Shown here piece after piece: positions 56,500 to 64,000 of a DNA stretch of 64,000 bases (position 1 is the first letter of the stretch; each line of letters starts with the position of its first letter). The DNA is from Aporrectodea caliginosa. Lineage: Eukaryota; Annelida; Clitellata; Crassiclitellata; Lumbricidae. Made by a program: the position numbers and the translations under genes. Below the pieces are notes generated by a model. That model did no database searches, was not told the DNA's origin, and saw nothing but the letters and a program-made list of their open reading frames with translations. The stretch covers positions 2,958,498 through 3,022,497 of the forward strand of contig JACEVL010000019.1 in the NCBI GenBank assembly GCA_020284085.1. Reading direction: 5' to 3'.

Positions 56500-56760
56500 C
56501 GCTCTTGCCTGAAGTGCTCACGGATCCGGTTCGATTCCCGTAAGGCCCTCTGGGTTTAGCTCATACTTTCATTCCTTAGGTGGAAGCAAAAGTACAATGA
56601 GCTTGCGCCTTGCATGGCTACAACTTTGTTGATTTATGTCTTCTGTGATTTTGTGAATTGTTTAATCGTCATAACATGAACATGCATAGCGCAGTGCGTT
56701 TGTCAGGCGCTTCATTAAAGAATAAATATTATAATATTATTATTATCTGCTAATACACCT
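56500..56760 (+). mobile_element. SINE3-related retroposon
   Basis: B-box-like GGTTCGATTCCCGTAAGG, then a body and a 3' end TAGCGCAGTGCGTTTGTCAG, CGCTTCATTAAAG and an (ATT)n tail. The 3' end matches SINE3 at 51484 and, in part, the (CTTA)-tailed LINE at 17030. Confidence 0.6.
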
Positions 56761-57089
56761 TTAAATAGAGATTAATCGACATTATGTATAAAAATTCTTT
56801 CAATCGCAACAGTAAGTGATAAGTAACTGTCCAAACTGTCCATAAGATAAGTATCGTTAAACTGGTTAATCAAATTAAACCTTTAATTAGATTAAACTGG
56901 TTTTTCAATAACGGATATACTTATTTTACTTATTTAATTACTTACTTAATATATAAAGAAAAGGTCAGCCGTAAGTTGTTGTTAAACACTGAATAAAACA
57001 TACAATGATCCGTTGAAACACCTTTAACTAGCTCCAAACTGAGACTATATAAGAGATGTTCCTTCAATTACTGTAATGTGGTCATAGCC

Positions 57090-57294
57090 AATATGAGATG
57101 AACTACTTTATGTTGCAAAAATATTGAATATTAGTGAAATTGTAAAGCTCCGGTTGACACCTTTAATGGTGCCGTTCGGATGCTATAAGTTTCTGGTTCT
57201 GATTGTATTGTATATTTTCTGTATTGTCGTCAACGGCCTTTGATGTCATAAGACGACGTTAAACTGCGGACAAATAATAAATACTGTCATGAAT
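57090..57294 (+). mobile_element. 3' end of I/Nimb-like LINE (truncated copy)
   Basis: Nearly identical to the end of the 20963-23770 LINE: ATGAACTACTTTATGTTGC, ATATTAGTGAAATTGTAAAG, then GTCAACGGCCTTTGATGTCA and TAAGACGACGTTAAACTG with an A/T-rich tail. No coding part remains. Confidence 0.85.
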
Positions 57295-58014
57295 CCTGCT
57301 ACAAATTTATGGGAGTGGGTTTTGTCAGTATATAGATTAGCTTAGAATCCGAGAGAACCTGAGAAAGGGCCAACGTACACCCCACAGCTCATACCCCGCG
57401 CAACATGGCGTAGACTCCAGAATGCCCATTTGAGGGAGCAAGAGGCCTATATATTGGGACTCATTTAGGGTCCACCGTCCAACAAGGTTACCCAGCTATT
57501 CGTTACAGTTATTGTTCACCTGTCGTTTACCTGTTGTTTTGTGAAATAAACGAATATGCATACATACAGTCTCCTATTATGTATCTGAAAGTTTTTTGGG
57601 AGATCTTACAGAAACTTTACATGGACTTTGAAACGAATATGTTATGAATATTGAACAAGAGGTGTTCATATAGTTGAGCATTCTTAGACATCGTAAGTTG
57701 ATGCCTTAAGATCTCCTTCTACGATTGCAACCAATCCAGTCCAGCCACTAAAAGCTATCGAAAGTGTTAGTTAGAGTCGACATCCACCGCAAGATGTCGT
57801 TAACAGTTGACAGAGGGCCGAGTTTAGACACCTTTACATAGCATTCAACCGAGGTTATAGTTATATTCGACATATTCGCTTAAACTCCGCCACTGATAGT
57901 ACTCTGACAGTGCTGCAGTCCCAAGCCTGGATAACGGAGCAGGGCGACGCTAATGATCTTTGTTATCACACAGTGTCGTAAAACTGAAACTACTACTACT
58001 AGGCTACTACTGCT
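57295..58014. repeat. Unassigned sequence plus family-A core
   Basis: 57295-57820 shows no recognisable gene or terminus. A right family-A end TTTAGACACCTTTACATAGC is at 57824 and a minus-strand core at 57885-57990 (CAGTCCCAAGCCTGGATAAC to CACAGTGTCGTAAAAC), ending in ACTACTACTA. Confidence 0.5.
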
Positions 58015-58494
58015 CAATTGATGATAAAACCCTCTCATGCTATACTGTTCCCAAGTATGGTGGGGCTTCGGCAGTAAGCAGGAACTTGACTCTTTGAGCG
58101 CGCTGGTCCGCAAGTTGGTACGCCTTGGTTTCCTACCCAAATCTTTCCCAACCTTTCATGAGCTTTGTAAAAAAGCTGACATACACGTCATTAGAAACAT
58201 CTTAACAAATACTAGCCACACCCTCCACGACCTTCTCCCCTGTCAATTGTACTGGTCATGACCTGCGCCCACGTTCACATAACCGTGTTCTTCCTAGATA
58301 TGATTCCCTTACCAGGCGTGGCTTATTTGCTAGGATGTTGTACAGTTAGACATCTGTTTTCTAGTTGACTTAATTTTCTTCTCCTAATTATCGTTTTCTT
58401 TATACCTAAATTATTTTTGACTTTGTATTTTTGACTTTGTATGTAAAGCGCTGAGCGTCTGCTTGCGTTTAATAAAGAACATACTTACTTACTC
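58015..58494 (+). mobile_element. LINE ORF2 C-terminal fragment with (CTTA)n tail
   Basis: Translates as LYCSQVWWGFGSKQELD, LVRKLVRLGFLPKSFPTF-HELCKKADIHV and ILTNTSHTLHDLLP, then frameshifted RLRPRSHNR-like sequence. It ends TTTAATAAAGAACATACTTACTTACT. Same family as the copies at 16290-17085 and, on the minus strand, 27885-28860. 5'-truncated. Confidence 0.75.
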
Positions 58495-59299
58495 ACTTCA
58501 ATAAATCGTCAGAAAAACTTTATACAATGTTGTTCAACAGAAATCTACGGCATTTGATGTCATCGTATTCCGTTAAACGCTGAATACTACTAATGATGTT
58601 ACGATCTGCTAGACACCTTTTAAAAGCTTACTACGGAAAATATATAGTCGACGTTTTCGTTCAAACGGCAGCTGCAGTGCTTATGGCGTAAGAATTAGTA
58701 TGCAATTTAAGTTCGACGTTAACGGTTCTCGCAGCCTCATCAGACACCATTAATTAGCTCTTCACCAACATTAATTACTACGTACTTTCAAACTCCGCCA
58801 CAACCATTCCGTCCCGTTATGTAGTGCCAGTCCCAAGTATGGGGAAAGGACGAGGGCAACGTCAACGGCCCTGGCATCCATACGCTGTCGTTAAACACTG
58901 GAAATATTATCATCGCTACTGCCGTTTCCGGGCAGTGCCAGTCCCAAGCCTGGATAAAGGAAAAGGGCGACGCTAATTATCTTTGTTATGACGCAACGAC
59001 GTTAAACAATAACTAATCAGAAACTAACTAGAATCGCTATAATTTGAACACTGGATATTAGAATGCTTACTTATTCCATGCGTCTACCTGTTTTGAACAT
59101 GGGGGTATTTAGGGATGGGGGTTACGGGTTTAACCCCCAAATAAGTTGCAAACATTTTTATATAGGCCTACTTTTATATGCGACATACAAATTAACTTTT
59201 GCAACCCTGTCCAATAGAAACCCAGAAACTGTTTCCTGGCTACGCTTCTGGTTTGAAGACTGTTTTTTAGAAGGGGGACAGAATAAAAGTTGGTAGAAC
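58495..59299. repeat. Mosaic of family-A fragments
   Basis: Contains a right family-A end (TAGACACCTTTTAAAAGC, 58612), another near 58741, and two minus-strand family-A cores: 58790-58900 (GTGCCAGTCCCAAGTATGG, running into GTCAACGGCC) and 58920-59010 (GGGCAGTGCCAGTCCCAAG to GACGTTAAAC). From 59010 to 59300 nothing is recognised. Confidence 0.55.
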
Positions 59300-59620
59300 A
59301 CACAAATAAGCTGTCCGTTTAAATGGGTGCCACGCCATATAAAGCCACCGTGCTGGATCCCAGTGGCCGAGTGGGTTGGTATGCCCGCTCGTCACGCCGA
59401 CGGCCCGGGTTCGATTCCTGGTCGGTCGGTTTATCAGAGATTAATTTCTCGGATCTTTACTGCAGGTGGCTCGATCGCAATATAAACGTGGAGTACGAGG
59501 TTGTCCTCTGCCTCCGACACTAATCATCTTCGATATGCTAAAGTGTCGTTAGTCCCAAGTATACGCTACACACACCGTGCTAGCCCGAGATTCAGATCTC
59601 TAAAAAGTGTAACCTATAAA
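59300..59620 (+). mobile_element. SINE2 (tRNA-Leu/Ser-like head) inserted in a GGGTGCCACGCC repeat
   Basis: The body at about 59352-59555 starts CAGTGGCCGAGTGGGTTGG (A box) with CCCGGGTTCGATTCC (B box), then TTAATTTCTCGGATCTTTAC and TATAAACGTGGAGTAC. The host repeat (AATGGGTGCCACGCC; also at 25310 and 28965) is split and ACCGTGCT flanks the insert on both sides, consistent with a target-site duplication. Confidence 0.65.
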
Positions 59621-59939
59621 CTGTTTATATGGACACCAAGTACATAAACAACTGACGTAATAGGTTGACGTACCCAAACAAAGAATACGAAAATTGATAA
59701 TTTTATAAGGAAAACAAATACAGTCGAAATGATAAAATCCTATATTGCCAATACAAGAACGATAGAATGGCTACAATTGCCCTAGTCCGTATAAAAATGT
59801 TAGTCATGAGAGTTGCATCCGATATACTGTTCTCACCTAATCAAACGATCCATTCATCGCATGAAGCATCATTGCTAGTACGATTGAGCAATGAATAGTT
59901 CTAGGTTGGGTGGTCTGAACGGAGTATCTATTTCTACCG

Positions 59940-60165
59940 ATCGATTTATTTGACCTATTTATTCTAACTAATCTACTTATTTGGCCCATCTGTTATAGCT
60001 TAAATACTTATTTGATCCAGTTATTATCGCTAAACTATTTGTGTGGCCCACTCATTATAACATAACTATACTTATTTGACCTATTTATTATCAATAAGCT
60101 ACTTACTTGGCCCACTCATTATTACGTAACTACTTATTTGACCTCTTTATTATAACAGTACTAAA
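59940..60165 (+). repeat. Tandem repeat, TATTTGACCTATTTATTATA-type
   Basis: Alternating TACTTATTTGACCTATTTAT and TTGGCCCACTCATTAT units with a period near 35 bp, about six units, A/T-rich and degenerate. Confidence 0.65.
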
Positions 60166-60479
60166 GTACACATAGGCCTAGTTCATACTTTTCGTATGAC
60201 CTTAATCATTTGCCCCATTTATTAGACCCGACCTCCTTATTTAACCTATCTGTTGTTCTACATGCCAATGGAAATTACAACCTACTTTGTTACACTTTTG
60301 GTTGGATTTGGACATATATATGGAGTCTCAGATCGGACCCTAGCAGTGTCTGGAATTGGGTCTTCGTCAGCTTTGAACATCTTCACAATAAGGTACGAAA
60401 TGGACAAAAGTTGGTCCGATTGGGGTGCACCGATAATAATCTCATCTTGAACTGAACCTCATCATCCAGCTATAAGCTT
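60166..60479. other. No feature identified
   Basis: Two overlapping plus-strand open frames (81 and 65 codons) show no recognisable domain, and no tail, TIR or SINE box is visible. Confidence 0.3.
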
Positions 60480-60780
60480 AGCAACTGCTGAGCTTGTTTT
60501 GAGTTGGATTAAGTGTTGGTTGGATTGGGGTGAGTTGGATTAAGTGTTGGTTGGATTGGGGTGAGTTGCATTAAGTGTTGGTTGGATTGGATTGAGTTGG
60601 ATTACATGTTGGTATGGATTGGGGTGAGTTGCATTAAGTGTTGGTTGGATTGGGTTGAGTTGCATTAAGTGTTGGTTGGATTGGATTGAGTTGGATTACA
60701 TGTTGGTATGGATTGGGGGTGAGTTGCATTAAGTGTTGGCAATATTGGATTGAGCTTCATCAATTGTGGACTGGAAAGAG
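60480..60780 (+). repeat. TTGGATTGGGGTGAGTTG minisatellite downstream of SLC23-like gene
   Basis: About nine variable units such as GTGTTGGTTGGATTGGGGTG and GAGTTGCATTAA, with a higher-order period near 60 bp. It lies within 400 bp past the stop codon of the minus-strand gene, so it may be in its 3' UTR. Confidence 0.8.
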
Positions 60781-60871
60781 TCGGATTGGGTTGAACGGGG
60801 TCTGGATTGGGTTGGGTAGAATTTTGGTTGGGATGAGGTGTGTTGAGGCGCTATATAAATGACTGTTTTCC

Positions 60872-61143
60872 TCAGACGGTATCGGTGGCGCTGCCTGTCG
60901 GTCGCATCTTGTACTTCCGCTTTGCTCTGTATCTCGTGATCGACAGGATGTTCTCGTCAAAGGTCGGCAGGAAGGGCACGTAGCGGGTCCAACGGTGGCG
61001 TCTTAGGATGGGGGTGATGAGGGGGATGTCGTAGATCGCCTGCACCCTTTCCTCGTTGGCTTCTGCTGAAGTCTCTTCCTCTGTTTTATTGGGGTCGTGT
61101 AACATCTCGCGCCATTTGATCAAACCGCGTTCATGGTCGGTGC
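60872..61143 (-). CDS. SLC23-like terminal exon with stop codon
   Basis: 272 bp. The acceptor is TTTGAACAG. It encodes [18 protein letters not shown], an acidic linker ([14 protein letters not shown]), then [27 protein letters not shown] and a basic tail ending TDTV before TGA at 60874-60872. The E-R-G-L start is shared with vertebrate SVCTs. No AATAAA is evident close after the stop; the downstream 60480-60780 stretch is a minisatellite. Confidence 0.9.
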
Positions 61144-63902
61144 CTGTTCAAAGATATCATCACCATCGTCTTTATTATCATCGTTTTAACATATCGCCTA
61201 GTGCTTCGTGATGATGAGGATGCTGACTATGATGACGACGGCAGTAATACTAGTAGTGGTGGTGGTTTTATTGTATTGTATCTAAACATTTACAAAGCAC
61301 AACTTGTAGGATGAACCATTCAAGAGCTCCCAGTGCGCAAGATCCCGAGAGAAGAAGTAGGTTTTGAGAAAAGAGAAACAGGAGGAGAGACTGCCAGAAA
61401 GAATTGTAGTGCGAGCTAAAGGAGAAAGAGCATTCCAAAGAAGGGGACCAGTTGAAGCAAAAGATCGAGACTGAGCCATAGCAGGTTGTAGTTATATTAG
61501 TGCTACTAGTAGTAGTAATAATGGTAATAATAATAGTAATAACCAACAAAATCTAGGTCACGGAGATCAGCTAATTCGCCGGCCATATGTCAAATCAAAT
61601 CTGCAACAGCCAGGTTGCTTGGTCAGTTCCGATGCTAGGCCAGAATCTGGAGAGGTAAAGCCGAGGAGCCAGTATGAAGCTGGAAATAATCGGTGAAGAT
61701 GGTGGTCGTGTGGTGGCGCAGGAGTAGAATCAGTGTAGGAGCTGGAAAAATACGGTTTTCAGACGGGAGTGGAAAGTATAGCAGGAGCGAAAGCAAGCCG
61801 AGCAGAGGTTAAATTAACAGGCGATATAGCAGTATGAGCAGACTGGCGGAGATCTGTGGGGTTCTCTCTGAATGTCTGGGGCTGGGACTGGGTTTGATTA
61901 AGAAGTGGTCGCAGATCCCTGAGACGGAAAGCCATTATCCATTAAATTCTAATTCAACCCAATCTGCAGAGGATAAGTAACGCGAAACAAATGAGACTTC
62001 AGCATTGACTTAAATTTAATAATAAATACCTGGGATCGTGTTATCTAGCACAAATCCCGCCAGTCCACCAACGAACATACTGGTCCTCAGTAGAACCGTT
62101 AGGATCTGATCAACAGCCGGAGAACCTGCAATAGAAAAGAACATCTGAAGACAATCTAATCAATTCTATCCATTAAATTCTAATTCAACACAATCCAGCT
62201 AATCCCAACCCATGTCCAATCCAAGCCAACCGAACCAAATCCAATCCAGCCAATCCCAACCCATTTCTCATCACTGTGATCTGGGGAACACCTGTGGTCC
62301 GCAACTGTGAGCTATTGGTGGTTAGCAAACGTAACAGCATAATAATAATAACGAAGACGTAGTTTTAATTGTTTGCTGTCGAATTAATTATAAGTTCTAA
62401 CAAACCTGTTTGTATGACGTTTGGATTTTTGGTGAGATACTGAGGCAGAGTGAGTCCGAAGAAGAAAGAGAAACCAATGATGAAGAGATTCCGAGATGAA
62501 TTCAGATCAACAAACTGAAGGTTCGCAATTCCAACAGCCGTTATCATTCCTGAAAAAAAGAACAAGTACTCAGGACACAACAAGACGATTTATATAGTGC
62601 TATTCTTAAAAAGAAAGTAAGTACACAAGACACTTTATATGGCGCCATTTGTCAAAGTTAGTAAGGAGACAAGTCACACTCAATCCAATCCACCACTTTA
62701 CAGAGCGCAGTTTCTAACAGTTAAGTAAGTAAGGAGACAAAACACTTTATATAGCGTCGTTCATTAAAAAGACTCAAAGGAAGAGGATCAGTTCCTTAAC
62801 CTGTCCTCGACAGGCAGTCATGGTATGAAGTGTCAGGGACTTCATTTTCTTAGCCTTGGCATAATGAGGGCGGGTGGCCAGTCCTCTCCCTCGCCGTCTC
62901 ATCTCCTGACGGATATATCGTATGGTCAATTTGATGTCATAGCTGAGTCGGCTAGTAGGGGGCAAATGCGGCATAAATCCGGATCCAAATTTCTGTCCTG
63001 GCTGGAATTTGAACCCCAGACCTCTCCGTTGACAGTTTAAGACGCTAACCACTTGACCACTGCATAGTGCATACCCCAAGTTGCCTCAAACGTTCATCAT
63101 AAATGCTTTCGTTCAATGAGCCAACCAACTCTATTCTAATTCTGCTCCTGCACATCTCATCACTAACGCTTACCACCGTATAGCGCCCTGCTGGCTCCTC
63201 GGCTTGACCTCCCCGGATTGTGACCTGGTAGCGGAATAGGCAAAAAACCTGGCTATCGAGGACTCGAGTTGCAAGAGCTGGTGTCCTGATCAAGCGGGTT
63301 TGAGACATTCTAGAGATTTAAGATAACATTCACTCTTGGGTCGTCTGAACCGGTTTTTGAAATTTACCATGAAACTTATTTCCCGCTCTAGACAACGACC
63401 CTGGCCCACCAACAATATTATTAATCCTCTTTAATTTTGCAGTTATTTTCTCATATATTTAAATCTTAATTTTCTCACCAAACATGACATCTTAAATCCT
63501 GCTTTTCTCACCAAACATTACGTTTTTAAGTCGTCGTTTTCTCACCAAAGCCAACATTTCAAATTCTAGTTTTCTCACCAAATATGACGCCTTAAACCAT
63601 AGCTCTTTCTCAAAACATGACGTTTAAAATGCGAGTTTCATTACCAAAAGAGAAGTTTTTAAGTCGTCGTTTCCTCACCAAGCACGAAAACTTATAATTT
63701 CTCGCCAAACACGACTTTTCAACTCCTTGTTTTCTCACCTAACATGACGTTTTAAAATCAAACTTTTCTCACCGAACATGACGATGAATACGCCGCCGAT
63801 AATAGGATCCGGAATGGTGACAAAGATGGCGCCGAACTTTCCAAAGACACCAAATATCATCATGATAACCGCTCCGACTTGAATAACCCTGAGACTGGCG
63901 AC
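60872..63902 (-). CDS. SLC23-type nucleobase/ascorbate transporter, 3' part of gene (join of four exons)
   Basis: Sodium-coupled ascorbate or nucleobase permease of the plasma membrane (SLC23/NAT family). Coding order on the minus strand is 63902-63773, 62549-62406, 62125-62030, 61143-60872. All junctions are GT-AG and the phases agree (the first visible exon starts in phase 0, the next three introns are phase 1), giving 213 codons plus TGA. The encoded part resembles the C-terminal third of vertebrate SVCT proteins: a helix followed by PDPIIGG, then [46 protein letters not shown] and a charged cytoplasmic tail containing [20 protein letters not shown]. It ends TDTV, a class I PDZ-ligand pattern. 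The N-terminal two thirds, including the family signature region, lie off the right edge. Whether the substrate is ascorbate or a nucleobase cannot be told from this part. The family call is firm; orthology is not established. Confidence 0.9.
61255..61485 (-). mobile_element. L2/CR1-like LINE 3' end in last SLC23-like intron
   Basis: Minus-strand reading gives [19 protein letters not shown] followed by [18 protein letters not shown]. This is the GPSxWNxLP / FK-x-x-LKTxLF pattern closing many L2/CR1 ORF2 proteins. The tail on the minus strand is AGATACAATACAATAAAA. 5'-truncated, typical of LINE insertion. Confidence 0.7.
61500..62029. other. Intronic sequence, probable old retroposon
   Basis: Minus-strand translation from about 61925 gives an open frame starting [20 protein letters not shown] and ending at a stop near 61760. 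It resembles no family I can name. CATTAAATTCTAATTCAAC occurs here (about 61940) and again at 62169. No SLC23 exon is seen. Confidence 0.3.
62030..62125 (-). CDS. SLC23-like exon (VDQILTVLL helix)
   Basis: 96 bp. The acceptor is CTATTGCAG and the donor CCAG|GTATTT. It encodes 31 full codons, [20 protein letters not shown] followed by [11 protein letters not shown], and is phase 1 at both ends. The segment matches the last membrane helix of SLC23 proteins. Too short to be found as an isolated ORF; identified by translating across the splice sites. Confidence 0.9.
62150..62275 (-). repeat. Intronic GGATTGG-type minisatellite
   Basis: The minus strand is rich in GGATTGGGTTGG-type units. The plus strand reads CCAATCCAAGCCAACC, CCAATCCAGCCAATCCCAAC. 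The related array at 60480-60780 lies in the opposite orientation. Confidence 0.6.
62406..62549 (-). CDS. SLC23-like exon (SSRNLF transmembrane segment)
   Basis: 144 bp. The acceptor follows a T-rich tract (TTTTTTTCAG) and the donor is ACAG|GTTTGT. It encodes [20 protein letters not shown] and then [27 protein letters not shown]. It begins with two bases completing Gly and ends with one base of the next Gly. The hydrophobic stretch [14 protein letters not shown] is a membrane segment. Confidence 0.92.
62556..62754. repeat. Retroposon-tail repeats
   Basis: Three copies of a CACTTTATATRGCGYCRTT-type motif separated by TAAGTAAGTAAGGAGACAA, typical of the GGCGCTATATAAAT 3' tails of LINEs and SINEs elsewhere in this window. 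No coding signal. Confidence 0.45.
62755..63075 (-). mobile_element. tRNA-derived SINE (family 4) in SLC23-like intron
   Basis: On the minus strand the head reads GTGGTCAAGTGGTTAGCGTC with a B-box-like GGGGTTCAAATTCC about 50 bp later. The body includes GAGACGGCGAGGGAGAGG. The same body and head are present at 4785-5050. Pol III promoter boxes in a repeated body define a tRNA-derived SINE. Confidence 0.65.
63080..63445. other. Intronic sequence of unknown origin
   Basis: Part of the intron between the first two visible SLC23-like exons. An 87-codon minus-strand reading frame (63045-63308) is open, but it matches no domain I recognise and partly overlaps the neighbouring SINE head. No exon with plausible splice sites was found. 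Confidence 0.3.
63446..63772 (-). repeat. Intronic minisatellite built from the exon-donor junction
   Basis: About ten units of 28-36 bp. In gene orientation each reads roughly CGTCATGTTTGGTGAGAAAA plus an A/T-rich spacer. The true junction is CGTCATGTTCG|GTGAGAAAAG, so the units look like copies of the last exon bases plus the 5' splice site. Six units keep GGTGAG, one has GGTAAT, one GGCGAG, and the others have decayed. Confidence 0.85.
63773..63902 (-). CDS. SLC23-like exon, antepenultimate-minus-one (first visible)
   Basis: 130 bp. The acceptor is ...CTATTTAG and the donor G|GTGAGAAAAG. It encodes 43 residues, from [11 protein letters not shown] through [20 protein letters not shown] to FIVMF, and ends one base into the Gly codon completed by the next exon. 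The PDP-x-x-GG turn is conserved in the family. The donor is immediately followed by a minisatellite made of copies of this junction. Confidence 0.9.
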
Positions 63903-64000
63903 CTAAATAGGAAAACGGTATAGAAATTACAACAAAATTGATGAGACAAAATTGACATCGTTTTTAGGCGTGTGACTTCTTGCCACCCTGAACCCAACAC

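Noticed and set aside
60210..60455. Two overlapping small genes
   Set aside because: No domain, no splice context, no conserved motif; either could arise by chance in A/T-rich DNA.
63045..63308. Extra exon or small gene on the minus strand
   Set aside because: It is 87 codons, has no recognisable domain, partly overlaps the SINE head, and SLC23 exons on both sides already join in phase without it.

Overview
This window looks like metazoan nuclear DNA, most likely from a marine invertebrate; the sequence does not settle the phylum. It has long simple-sequence tracts, spliced coding sequence with GT-AG introns, tRNA-derived SINEs, LINE relics, piggyBac-, mariner-, Tc1- and hAT-type DNA transposons and Helitrons. 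There is no bacterial gene arrangement, CRISPR array or defence locus.

Only one host gene is supported. The last four coding exons of an SLC23-type nucleobase/ascorbate transporter lie on the minus strand at 60872-63902. The 5' part of the gene lies beyond the right edge. Its introns hold a LINE tail, a tRNA-derived SINE and a minisatellite whose unit copies the gene's own exon end plus splice donor.

The remaining ~60 kb is nested mobile DNA. Left third: a TTAA-flanked piggyBac-like element (240-2334) carrying an inverted tandem array; a second piggyBac-like element (5161-7452) split by a nearly complete mariner (5546-6841); an inverted pair of Helitron-like elements (7698-8799); a hAT element (9710-10612); an RTE-like LINE; a DD37D transposase relic. 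Middle: an I/Nimb-like LINE with reverse transcriptase and RNase H (20963-23770); L2/CR1-like LINE relics; a Tc1-type foldback MITE inside a LINE codon (28091-28677); two converging Helitrons (31153-32582 and 34161-34836); a hAT MITE (42243-42667). Right: a third Helitron (45645-46484), a dimeric SINE inside a LINE, paired SINE insertions in paralogous repeats, a third piggyBac-like element with a decayed transposase (52240-54416) and another hAT MITE (55692-56043).

Two families recur throughout. Family A is 0.5-0.75 kb, with ends resembling GTTTTAAAGGTGTCTAAAG and an internal core (TTTAACGACACTGTGTCATA ... GGGACTGGCACT). It occurs in full or in part at dozens of places. SINE-B is an ~85-bp retroposon with 10-14 bp target-site duplications, and its 3' end matches the tail of the I/Nimb-like LINE. 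Several insertions can be checked against empty paralogous sites inside the window. I found no new cellular system; the notable content is the architecture of these elements. Family names, copy numbers and clade labels are my reading by eye, without database searches.
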